From positions 1-64,000 of the forward strand of contig JAPPGI010000116.1 of the NCBI GenBank assembly GCA_028874985.1: a stretch of DNA of 64,000 nt, in the 5' to 3' direction. Positions 1 to 9,143 of this stretch are shown here, one piece after another (positions within the stretch are counted from its first letter, which is position 1; the number at the start of each line of letters is the position of its first letter). The notes under the pieces were generated by a model. The model did not search any database. It worked only from the letters and a program-made list of their open reading frames with translations, and was not told where the DNA came from. The translations under genes were made by a program, and so were the position numbers. This DNA comes from Gemmatimonadota bacterium. GTDB lineage: Bacteria; Gemmatimonadota; Gemmatimonadetes; Longimicrobiales; Gaopeijiaceae.

Positions 1-541
1 CCGTGCCATTTTGGATGCCCACATGTGTGCAATTTTGCGCGCCCGGCAACAGTCGGTTACGAGGAAACGGATGCCGCGGTGCCGCTCCTCCACGTCCTGA
101 AGCCGCGGCTGTCCCGGCGTTGACCGGGGTGGGACTGTGGAACGAGCGCCGGCTCCAGTCGGCACTTCCCACGCGCTGCCTTCCGGGACCTCGGCTTGCC
201 TGAATGAGGAACGCGGGTCGGCAGCCGGTAGACAAAGCCGCGCCCTGCCAGCCCTGTCGCCCACCGCTCTCGGTTCTCGTGCGGGGTTGTCCACGCTTGC
301 TATGCTGGTGTCGTGTCACACGTGATATGGACGCCGCAATGGGGGCGGCCGGTCTGGCCGGGACTGCATGCCGGGGTCTGGGCTGGGCCGGACGACTTCG
401 CGGCCGCGATGGCTTCAGGGCGGACCTTCGAGGCGCGGCTGGCACGGGAAGAGCGCGAAGAGCTGATAGCGGGGTGGGAGGCGGCGGTGGGGGGTACGTT
501 GGCCGTGGCGCAGGGGAGCTGACATCGGCGGAAGCCAAGTG

Positions 542-1120
542 CTAACCGCCCAACAGAGTGTCGCTGCCGCCGAGACTTATGCCGCCCTCCACTCCCTCGT
601 GTCCGCACACATTCCCCTTGTATACACCTACATTCCCGGGCCTGAGACTCAGGGTCAGGTCCATGGCACAATCTCGCGTCCGCCCACCCAGCTGCCAGAA
701 AAGCCCGCCCTTCAGACCTCCTGAAGCAGCCCTGACCCTGCCCCGCCAGCCAACGATTTTCGTGGCGACCTCGCTGTGGAGATTCGGGCTGCCGACCATC
801 CGGAAATCGAGACCGTCGCTCGCAAACCCGCACCGGTCCGGAATGACGGTCTCTCCCCCTTCAAACCACAGAGTGTCCGCGACCTGCAACGCGTAACCTG
901 TGTCCAGATACGTTACCCGCCCGTCAAGTGGGCACGCAGCCACAACGACGCTCCTTGATCCCTCAATCAGGGTCAACGCCCCCATCCTCCTCAGCACCAG
1001 TATCCCCTCGAGGAAGGACGTTGCCTCCTCTCTCGCCGTGGACGAGACCTCCCGGGGTCGCAACTCAACCTCCAGCCACGGTTTGGGACGGCTTCCAGCT
1101 CTGCGCGCCTGCGGGACCAT
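542..1120 (-). CDS. hypothetical protein
   Basis: 192-aa ORF with protein-like composition; no family recognised. Confidence 0.4.
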   Translation of the reverse strand: MVPQARRAGSRPKPWLEVELRPREVSSTAREEATSFLEGILVLRRMGALTLIEGSRSVVVAACPLDGRVTYLDTGYALQVADTLWFEGGETVIPDRCGFASDGLDFRMVGSPNLHSEVATKIVGWRGRVRAASGGLKGGLFWQLGGRTRDCAMDLTLSLRPGNVGVYKGNVCGHEGVEGGISLGGSDTLLGG

Positions 1121-1212
1121 CCGCGGACCGCTAGATTCATGCGGCTGCGAACGCGGCCGATGACGAGGTGCCCGAATGCGTCTCTCCCGACAGGGACCGG
1201 AGCGAAATCGAG

Positions 1213-1665
1213 ATGAAGAACCGACGTTTCTTGGTGGGTCTGGCCGGCGTCGCGGCCGTGGTGGCCTACCTGATGTGGACCGGGATCAACGACAGCATGG
1301 TCTACTACCTGACCCCGGTCGAACTCATGGACCGGGTCGAGGCCGATCCGACCTTCCACGAAGTCGGGGTGAAGGTCAGCGGCCGGGTCGTGGAGGGGTC
1401 TTGGTCGCGCGAGGACGGCACCCGCGGCGCTCATGAGTTCATCGTCACGGATCTGGAGGACACCGGTGTGACCTTCGCGGTACACTTCGACGACGTCGTC
1501 CCGGACACCTTCAACGACAGGGCCGAAGTCGTGGTGGAGGGCCGCTACGGGACCGACGGCGTCTTCCGCGCCCACACGGTGCTCACCAAGTGCGGCAGCC
1601 GCTTCGAGGCGGCCAAGGAGGAGCTGGCAGCCCGCGGACAGACCCCCCCGGCATTCGTGCGGTGA
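1213..1665 (+). CDS. ccmE: cytochrome c maturation protein CcmE, C-terminus altered by element insertion
   Basis: MKNRRFLVGLAGVAAVVAYLMWTGINDSMVYYLTPVEL... CcmE-like N-terminal TM plus OB-fold; next to ccmF. Last residues (ARGQTPPAFVR) and the stop lie in or at the edge of the repeat. Confidence 0.85.
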   Translation: MKNRRFLVGLAGVAAVVAYLMWTGINDSMVYYLTPVELMDRVEADPTFHEVGVKVSGRVVEGSWSREDGTRGAHEFIVTDLEDTGVTFAVHFDDVVPDTFNDRAEVVVEGRYGTDGVFRAHTVLTKCGSRFEAAKEELAARGQTPPAFVR

Positions 1666-1794
1666 TGCATCCGCGCCGGATCGCCTCGCTCTGCGTTGCT
1701 CCTCGGGCGAATAGCGCTGCTATTCCCCTTTCGTCGCGCCTTGCCAGCCCGGCGCCTCACCGCTCTCGGTGCTCGGGCGGCTCTATCCACGGAC
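1631..1794 (+). mobile_element. MITE-like palindromic repeat element, copy 1 of a tandem pair
   Basis: 164 bp nearly identical to 1802-1965 (two substitutions noticed by eye); imperfect inverted ends CCCGCGGACAG / CTATCCACGGAC; internal hairpin GAATAGC-GCT-GCTATTC at 1709-1725. Confidence 0.75.
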
Positions 1795-1801
1795 CAGGCA
1801 G

Positions 1802-1965
1802 CCCGCGGACAGACCCCCCCGGCATTCGTGCGGCGATGCATCCGCGCCGGATCGCTTCGCTCTGCGTTGCTCCTCGGGCGAATAGCGCTGCTATTCCCCT
1901 TTCGTCGCGCCTTGCCAGCCCGGCGCCTCACCGCTCTCGGTGCTCGGGCGGCTCTATCCACGGAC
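1802..1965 (+). mobile_element. MITE-like palindromic repeat element, copy 2 of a tandem pair
   Basis: Direct repeat of 1631-1794 at 171-bp offset; insert flanked by GCTGGCAG at 1623-1630 and 1967-1974. Confidence 0.75.
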
Positions 1966-1975
1966 TGCTGGCAGC

Positions 1976-4018
1976 GTGACAATCCTGGGCGAGATCGCCC
2001 TCTGGATCGCCCTTCCCGCAGCCCTCTGGGGGGCGGTCGTATCGTTCGCCGGGGGACGCTTCGGCCGCAGCGACCTGGTACTGAGCGGCGAGCGCACCGT
2101 TCACGTCGTCACCTTCCTGCTGGTGCTCGTGTCGGCGGGCATCATCGCCGCGTTCCTGGGCAACCGGTACGAGTACTACTACGTAGTCAACTACTCGAAC
2201 CGCGAACTGGACACCTACTTCAAGGTCGCGGGACTCTGGGCCGGGCAACGCGGCTCGCTGGTCTTCTGGACGGTCCTGCTCTCCGGCTTCTCCTCGATCG
2301 CCGTCTTCCTCAACCGGTTCCGCAACCGGGAGTTCATGCCGTACGTGAGCGGCACCCTTCTGGGCATCCTCTCCTTCCTCCTCATCGTCCTTCTCTTCGC
2401 CGACGTCAACCCCTTCGAGAGGCTGGGGTTCACGCGCGCCAACGGCCTGGGCCTCAATCCCCAGCTCCAGAACTACTGGATGACGATCCACCCGCCGACC
2501 CTGTACCTGGGCTTCACGGCCTTCGCGGTACCCTTCGCCTTCGCGGTCTCGGCCCTGCTCACCGGCCGCCTGGACTCGCGCTGGATCGCGGTCACGCGGC
2601 GCTGGATCCTGCTCAGCTGGTTCTTTCTCACGATCGGGATCATCTTCGGCATGCGCTGGGCGTACGAGGAGCTGGGGTGGGGAGGCTACTGGTTCTGGGA
2701 CCCCGTCGAGAACGCCTCGCTGCTCCCCTGGCTGACCGCCACCGCCTTCCTCCACTCGATCCAGATCCAGGAGAACCGGGGGATGCTGAAGGTGTGGAAC
2801 ATGGTGCTGGTGGTCCTCACCTTCCTGCTCACGATCTTCGCGACCTTCCTGACCCGCTCCGGGCTGATCGAGTCTGTCCACAGTTTCGCCGAGAATCTTC
2901 GCATCGCCTACATCTTCCTGGGCTTCATGGGCGGGATGGCCATCGTCGCAGCGATCCTGATCATCCACCGGCTCCCGTCGCTCAAGTCCGAGAACCACTT
3001 CCAGTCCTTCCTCTCGCGCGAGTCGGCCTTCCTCTTCAACAACCTGCTCCTGGTCGGCGTCACCTTCGCCGTCGCGTGGGGCACGCTCTTCCCCCTCATC
3101 ACCGAGGGGTTCTTCGGCGAGACCAGGAACGTCGGCCCGCCGTACTTCAACCGTGTCAACATCCCCATCGGGCTGCTACTCCTTGCGCTCATGGGGATCG
3201 GCCCGGTCATCGCGTGGCGGCGCGCTTCGCGGAGGAACCTGCTCCGGAACTTCACCATCCCGCTGGCGGCGGGCGGGGTGACGCTGGGCGTTCTGCTGGC
3301 GCTGGGCATCCGGCACGGCTTCGCGCTGGCCACCTTCGCCATCGGCGCCTTCGTTATGACGGTCGTGGTCACGGAGTTCTGGAAGGGGACGAAGGCACGG
3401 GCGCGGATCGCGGGGGAGGGGTTCATGAGCGCGCTCGGCAACCTGGTCGGACGGAACCGCCGCCGCTGGGGCGGCTACATCGTGCATGCGGGCGTCGTGG
3501 TGCTCTTCATGGGCCTGGCGGGCGCGGCCTTCGACCGGCTGGTGGTGCAGGAGCTGGTGCCGGGCGAGGCGATGACGGTACGCTCCGCCCTCGGTACCGA
3601 GTACCGACTGGTGTACGAGAGCCTGTCCCACTCGCGTCCCCGGGTGGCCGAAGACGTGGACGAGAACGACTGGCGCTGGACCGCGCTCATGACGGCGTAC
3701 CGGAACGGCGAGCGGATCGGGATTCTCAGGCCGGAGCGGCGGTTCTACCCGGTCATGGACCAGGCCTCCACCGAGGTCGGGATATCGAGCTCTGCGCTCG
3801 AGGACCTCTACGTGATCCCCCGGGAGCTGGACAACCAGTCCGACCGGGCGAGCTTCGAGGTGAAGCTGCTGCCCCTGGTCCCGTGGATCTGGTACGGGGG
3901 AATGGTGGTGGCGATCGGGACGCTCGTGGGGCTGTGGCCTCCGCGAACGGCTCCCGCGACCGCCGCTGTCCGCCGGCGGGCCGCACGGGGGGCGGCGCCG
4001 GCGGGGGCGCCGGGCTGA
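1976..4018 (+). CDS. ccmF: heme lyase CcmF/NrfE-family subunit
   Basis: Multi-TM protein with WGGYWFWDPVENASLLPWL (WWD domain); GTG start at 1976 just after the repeat. Confidence 0.92.
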   Translation: MTILGEIALWIALPAALWGAVVSFAGGRFGRSDLVLSGERTVHVVTFLLVLVSAGIIAAFLGNRYEYYYVVNYSNRELDTYFKVAGLWAGQRGSLVFWTVLLSGFSSIAVFLNRFRNREFMPYVSGTLLGILSFLLIVLLFADVNPFERLGFTRANGLGLNPQLQNYWMTIHPPTLYLGFTAFAVPFAFAVSALLTGRLDSRWIAVTRRWILLSWFFLTIGIIFGMRWAYEELGWGGYWFWDPVENASLLPWLTATAFLHSIQIQENRGMLKVWNMVLVVLTFLLTIFATFLTRSGLIESVHSFAENLRIAYIFLGFMGGMAIVAAILIIHRLPSLKSENHFQSFLSRESAFLFNNLLLVGVTFAVAWGTLFPLITEGFFGETRNVGPPYFNRVNIPIGLLLLALMGIGPVIAWRRASRRNLLRNFTIPLAAGGVTLGVLLALGIRHGFALATFAIGAFVMTVVVTEFWKGTKARARIAGEGFMSALGNLVGRNRRRWGGYIVHAGVVVLFMGLAGAAFDRLVVQELVPGEAMTVRSALGTEYRLVYESLSHSRPRVAEDVDENDWRWTALMTAYRNGERIGILRPERRFYPVMDQASTEVGISSSALEDLYVIPRELDNQSDRASFEVKLLPLVPWIWYGGMVVAIGTLVGLWPPRTAPATAAVRRRAARGAAPAGAPG

Positions 4019-4040
4019 CCGCGCCACGGGCGAGCCGACG

Positions 4041-4478
4041 GTGAGCGTCCTGATCGGCGGTGTGCTTCTGGCCGCGGGGGTCATGCTCTTCATCCTCGAG
4101 CCGGTGTTCTCGGGGAAGGGTGCGCCCCTGTACGACGGGGACGACGCCTACGACGACGGCGCGGCGCGGCGCAGGGTGGCGCTGACGGCGCTGCGCGACC
4201 TGGAATACGACCGCGCGACCGGGAAGCTGGATGAGGACGACTACGGACGGCTGCGGACCGAGTTGTCGCACGAGGCGCTGGCGCACCTGGGGGAGGAGGA
4301 GGGCGGGGGGGACGGGGGACGGGGACCGGACCGGGCGTCGCGCGAGCTGGAAGAGGAGATCGCCCAGCTCCGCCGTGCCATCCGGGAGGGGATGCAGTGT
4401 TCGGGGTGCGAGCACCTCAACCGGTCGGGAGCCCGGTTCTGCGCGAGGTGTGGCGAGGGGTTGGGGGGTGGAGGGTAG
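4041..4478 (+). CDS. CcmI-like membrane protein with C-terminal zinc ribbon
   Basis: N-terminal TM, ALRDLEYDRATGKLDEDDYGRL segment typical of ccm-linked small proteins, C-terminal CSGCEHLNRSGARFCARCG. Confidence 0.6.
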   Translation: MSVLIGGVLLAAGVMLFILEPVFSGKGAPLYDGDDAYDDGAARRRVALTALRDLEYDRATGKLDEDDYGRLRTELSHEALAHLGEEEGGGDGGRGPDRASRELEEEIAQLRRAIREGMQCSGCEHLNRSGARFCARCGEGLGGGG

Positions 4479-4738
4479 GGGAGGGTAGGGCGCTCTCGGC
4501 ACTCTCACGCCAACCCCGGGCCGAGCACCTCGATCAGCTCCGCCACCACCCCGATTCCCCCCTCGTCGTCAGCGCCGATCACGATGGGATCGAAGTCGGG
4601 GTTGACCGGCTCCAGCGTGATTTCCACATGCCGCCAGCCGCTCTCGTCCGTGCCGGGGGTCCTGGCGAACACGGCTGCGGTTGCCGGGATGCTCGTGGAC
4701 GGGGAAGATAGAGGGACACGTCGCTCGCCGCCCTGTTC

Positions 4739-5032
4739 ATGGACCTGGTCGATGATGAGGACGAGGAGGGGGACTCGACCTCCCTCTACTCACGGTATGT
4801 CATCGACGTATTCAAGACCTGCCGGGTGAAGGTGTCGAGCTGGCAGGACCGCAACGACGTGTCGGACTTCGTGTGGTGCCTGGAGAGGCGCCCCAACAAG
4901 GCACTTCACAAACGGCACTTCCCCGGTATCAATATCAACCCTCCCAGGGATGGTTTCCGAAAGGCCACGGAGCCGCCAGATTGGGACCGTGCCAAGATCC
5001 GGGCCACCTGGATCCACAACCTGAAGAGGTAA
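4739..5032 (+). pseudogene. hypothetical protein, probably a truncated C-terminal fragment
   Basis: MDLVDDEDEEGDSTSLYSRYVIDVFKTCRVKV... protein-like but lacks an obvious N-terminus or signal; in a decaying region. Confidence 0.4.
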
Positions 5033-5036
5033 TCCC

Positions 5037-5617
5037 ATGAAGATGCGACCCGCTTTCCTCCTCCCCCTCCTCCCCGTCCTGGTACCGGCATCATGTAACG
5101 AGACCGGACCCACATACTCCCTCAGCTCGGACGAAGCCTGGGCCGTGTTCTCCGGGCTGGCCGGGTTGGCGAAGGACGCGGACCCTGGAACCACGACCCA
5201 TGCCTGTCTCCGCGGGGGTACGGTCTCCGTCAGCACCACGGCGGAGACGGGGGAGCACGGGGACTCGTCCCGGACCTTGGCTTGGGCCGATGGGTTCTCA
5301 AACCGTCCGAATGCCGGATGATCGAGAGTAGCCCGAAGGTCAGCCTGTGGGGGAGGGGATCCGTGACCTTCGAGACCGAAACCGTCACTGCCGAAGGAGG
5401 AGGGGGCCGGATCCGTGTGTCTCTGGATGGGTGGGTCAACTGGAGCCGGTCGGAGATCGTGGGTAGCGTCTGCCCGTATCATCTCGACTTCGAATCCTCC
5501 TTCGGGCCGGACGATCCCGAAGGAGGGTTCCAGGGCTCGGTTGAGGATACCGAGATCTGCGGGCGCAGTTTCACAGTCCCTCTCTCCATGTTCCCGAGGG
5601 GGGAGGGGAATGTGTGA
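5037..5617 (+). pseudogene. frameshifted secreted/lipoprotein-like hypothetical gene
   Basis: ORF 5037-5321 has a signal/lipobox-like N-terminus; protein-like sequence continues in another frame in ORF 5282-5617. Confidence 0.5.
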
Positions 5618-5866
5618 TCTGGAGTCATGGGGAGGGGCGGTGGCGTTCGCGTTCGCGGTGGCCGGAGGAGCAAGGTGGATCGCATCCGAGATCGGGGAGG
5701 TCAGAACGGACCTGACCGCCGAGATTCACGCCCTGGAGGTACGGATGGAATCCCGGATCGGGGGCTGGAGTCCCGCCTCAGCGCGGTGGAGGCCAAGCTG
5801 GGCCTTCTGATCGAAGGGCTGAACATCGAAGTCAGGAGGGGAGAATGAAGCTGTCCAAGGGACTCT

Positions 5867-6983
5867 GTGTCGTCCTGTCCCCATGGGGGTACGGCTACGG
5901 TTGAAGTCATCAGCTACATCGAGCCCGCGGGAGACACGGTGTTGTATGACGACATGGTGTCGATCAAGCCTTCCGCCTGCAAGATGTCGCTGGCCGGGAG
6001 CACCTTCACCGTGGACGGAGCCCCGACGTGCGACTGCACATCGAGGGCTGGATACTCGACTCCGACGACTTTCTCTCTGGAGTGGCGGCTGTTCGGCGCG
6101 TTCACCTGGGACAAGGGCTCGGAGGGGGGCGCGAGATGTGAGGTGAGCCTGGAGAGTGAGGACGCCCTCCTGGCGACCGATGTTGCGGGGACACTGGATC
6201 GGTGGACGCGGACCGCGTTCGCATCGGGTGGAGCCTCGCGCTACGACAGGGCGTTGGACCTGACGTACAACACGCTGAAGCAGCACGGCGGCGACCACCG
6301 CATCTTCGACGGCAGCCACGACCCGATCGGGGCATGGAGGACCATCGCTGAGGCGTTCCCCGACGAAGGGTGGCTTGACCGCGGAGAGGGGTACGTCTCG
6401 GCCCTGTGGAAGGACATGGTCACGCCCAACGGAGTACCGGTGGTGACTTGGGACAAGGAGGCCTTCGACGCCGTCGCAGGCTTTCTGAACGAGACGCTGG
6501 GGGTGTCCCGAAATTGGTCGAAGGACATGGTCACCTTCACGGCCACGGAGTTCATCGGGGCGGCTCTGGGTGCTCTGGCGCTGGTGGAACAACGCCGAGA
6601 CCCGCCGGTTCGCGGAGATCGTCGCGACCCTGGTCCTGGGCGTCGTGAGCTATCTCGTGGCAACCAGGCTCTACGACAAGGCCGAGCCCGGGGCCGAGGA
6701 ACTGGGCCGAATCGTCCGTGACTGGTTCGGATCGCGGGAATGGACCGAATCCTGCTCCGAACTTGCCCGAAGTACCTACCTGCGGGGGAAGGCCATAGCC
6801 GGCGGCGTCCGCGAATCGGTGCTGGCGGGCGATCTGGCCGACACGGTGTCGGCATGGTCCCTCGCGAGCGCCGGGGCGATCGAGAAGGGGTGGTCGGCTG
6901 GGTACAGGAGAACGATCGGGGTGGCGTGCGCCGCAGTGCCGTCGTGGGCGCCTGCCGGACGGGTCGCCACGTCCGCCGGGTAA
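5867..6983 (+). pseudogene. frameshifted hypothetical gene
   Basis: Protein-like sequence ...NWSKDMVTFTATEFIGAALG runs in frame of ORF 5867-6721, then continues as LWRWWNNAETRRFAEIVATLVLGVVSYLV in ORF 6570-6983. Confidence 0.5.
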
Positions 6984-7018
6984 CGCCCATGTCCTTCGCC
7001 CGCCCGTAGTCCACGGTC

Positions 7019-7424
7019 ATGCTGCCCCGGACTCAAGCACCGAAAACGTGGGAGGATGTCCTGCGGATGCCGGACGACGGCAACCGCTACGAGTTCATCG
7101 TTCATATCCGACGAGAGGCGGGAGATCATCGGCGAAAAGCAGGTGCTTGGCGCTCCCGACCTGGTCGTCGAGATCCTGTCGCCTTCCACCGCGCACCGGG
7201 ACCGCGGGATCAAGCTCGACCTGTACGCACGATGCGGAGTCCGGCAATACTGGATCGTGGATCCGGTCGAGGACGTGGTCGACGTATGGCGCTTCGGGGA
7301 CGAGCCGGGGCACGAGCGCTTCTCGGGCGAGCTCCCCGTGCGGCCTGGTCGCGAGCGCCTGGGCCTGATCGACCTTGACGAGGTCTTCTCGCGTCATCTG
7401 GACCTGTGGGAGAGCGGAGCATAG
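7019..7424 (+). pseudogene. Uma2-family (DUF820) endonuclease remnant, internally deleted and frameshifted
   Basis: N-terminal TWEDVLRMPDDGNRYEFIV in one frame; ISDERREIIGEKQVLGAPDLVVEILSPSTAHRDRGIKLDLYARCGVRQYWIVDP in another; expected middle section absent. Confidence 0.7.
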
Positions 7425-7459
7425 TCCGCAAAGGACCGGGGAGGTATGATCAGTCCACC

Positions 7460-9025
7460 ATGGGCATCCAAGGCATCGAATACGGCCACGAACACGAGCG
7501 GCTCGAGCACCTCCTGCGTTCCGTCGACCGTCCCGGCGAATACTGTGTCGGCGGCCGGCTCTTCACACCGCTGCCGCGCGTCGTCGTGGATGGGGCCGGG
7601 GAGCTCTCCTTTCCCATCCCCCGCGCGCAGGTCCGGTCGCTGATCGCAGCGGCGGAGCGCGCGCCCTGCGGAAAGGGGACCGAAACGGTCGTGGACCCGA
7701 CCGTTCGGGACTGCTGGCAGATCGACGCCGAACAGGTGCGTCTGACCGGACGCGCGTGGCCGCACTCCTTCCGGAAGGTGATGGACCTCGTGGCCGCCGG
7801 TCTCGGCCTGCCCGCCGAAAGGCTCGGCGCCGATCTCCACAAGCTCCTCGTGTACCGCCCGGGAGGCTTCTTCTCCGAGCATCGGGACACCGAGAAGGTG
7901 CCGGGCATGGTCGCGACCCTCTCGCTGTCGCTGCCCGTACCGGGGGCCGGAGGAGAGCTGGTCGTTCGCCACGGGGGGAGGAAGGAGGTCTTCGACCTCA
8001 ACGCCGCCGAGCCGTCCGAGCTGTCGTACGCGGCGTTCTACGCGGACTGCCCGCACGAGGTCCGGCCGCTTGCGGAGGGCCACCGCGTCACGCTCGTCTT
8101 CAACCTGGAGTCCGCCGTTGACGCGCCGGGGGCGCCCGACTACTCCGATCTGGCGGCACCCGTCGCGGAGTGCCTGGCGCGCTGGCGCGACGAAGGCGTC
8201 ACGGACAAGATCGTGTGGCTGCTCGACCACGAGTACAGCGAGGGCGGACTGTCCTTCGCCACGCTGAAGAACACCGACGCGGCCGTGGCGAAGGTGCTCG
8301 GCGACGCGGCGGACCGGGCGGAGTGCGAACTCCATGCGGCCGTGCTTCGCATCGAGGAGTGGGGCTCGCCCGTATACGAGCCTCCGAGCCGCTGGGGTTG
8401 GGACGGGGAGTGGGACTACTACGGGGAGGAGGACGGGTCCGACACCGAGATGGACGAGGTCCACGACAGATGGGAGGCGCTGGGCGGCTGGGCGGGACGG
8501 GACGGAAGCCACCCCCCCTTCGGGCGGATTCGCCTGAACCCGCTCGAGCTCCTGCCGCCGGGAGGACTCGACGACGCCGAGCCGGATGACAGGGCGGCCG
8601 ACTTCCTGTTGGAGCGCAGTTCCGCGGTTCCCGTCGAGCCGGCCGACTGGATCGTCCCGGCGGCGGCGGACATCTCGTGCGACTGCGAGCTCTGCGCCAG
8701 GCTGCGTGCGTTCTGCGGCGACCCCGTCGAGCGAGTGGAGCGCTTCAGGGTGCGCAAGGATCTGCGCAGGCATCTGCATCAGGTCATCGACCGGCACCGA
8801 CTCGACATGCATCACGTGACCGAACGCAGCGGCAGACCCTATACCCTGGTCTGCACAAAGAACCGCGCCGGTCATGAACGGCGGCTCGAGGAGTACGCGG
8901 AGGACCTGCGCCGCATGAGTTCGCTCCTGACGTCGATCCCGGAGGGCGAGAGGCGGGGCGGGGGACCCGGAAGGGCGGAGATGCTCGAGAGGGCTCTGGC
9001 CGCGGGCGGGGCGGGCCCCGGATGA
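7460..9025 (+). CDS. 2OG-Fe(II) oxygenase-family protein
   Basis: LHKLLVYRPGGFFSEHRDTEKVPGMVATLSLSLPVPGAGGELVVRHGG...YAAFYADCPHEVRPLAEGHRVTLVFNL, prolyl-4-hydroxylase-like HxD...H pattern. Confidence 0.75.
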   Translation: MGIQGIEYGHEHERLEHLLRSVDRPGEYCVGGRLFTPLPRVVVDGAGELSFPIPRAQVRSLIAAAERAPCGKGTETVVDPTVRDCWQIDAEQVRLTGRAWPHSFRKVMDLVAAGLGLPAERLGADLHKLLVYRPGGFFSEHRDTEKVPGMVATLSLSLPVPGAGGELVVRHGGRKEVFDLNAAEPSELSYAAFYADCPHEVRPLAEGHRVTLVFNLESAVDAPGAPDYSDLAAPVAECLARWRDEGVTDKIVWLLDHEYSEGGLSFATLKNTDAAVAKVLGDAADRAECELHAAVLRIEEWGSPVYEPPSRWGWDGEWDYYGEEDGSDTEMDEVHDRWEALGGWAGRDGSHPPFGRIRLNPLELLPPGGLDDAEPDDRAADFLLERSSAVPVEPADWIVPAAADISCDCELCARLRAFCGDPVERVERFRVRKDLRRHLHQVIDRHRLDMHHVTERSGRPYTLVCTKNRAGHERRLEEYAEDLRRMSSLLTSIPEGERRGGGPGRAEMLERALAAGGAGPG

Positions 9026-9143
9026 GCGCTTCGGACCCCCGTGGCGGGCGGACGCGACGGCCGCCGGGCACGGCAACGGCATCGCGGCTGTTCCTCCACC
9101 GGGCTCACACCCATCCGCCGGTCACCCGCTCCGAGGGCGTGGC

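Noticed and set aside
1696-4044. 782-aa plus-strand ORF overlapping ccmF
   Set aside because: Out-of-frame shadow of ccmF starting inside the repeat.
7394-9082. 562-aa minus-strand ORF opposite the 2OG-Fe(II) oxygenase
   Set aside because: Shadow ORF; the plus strand carries a clear domain signature.
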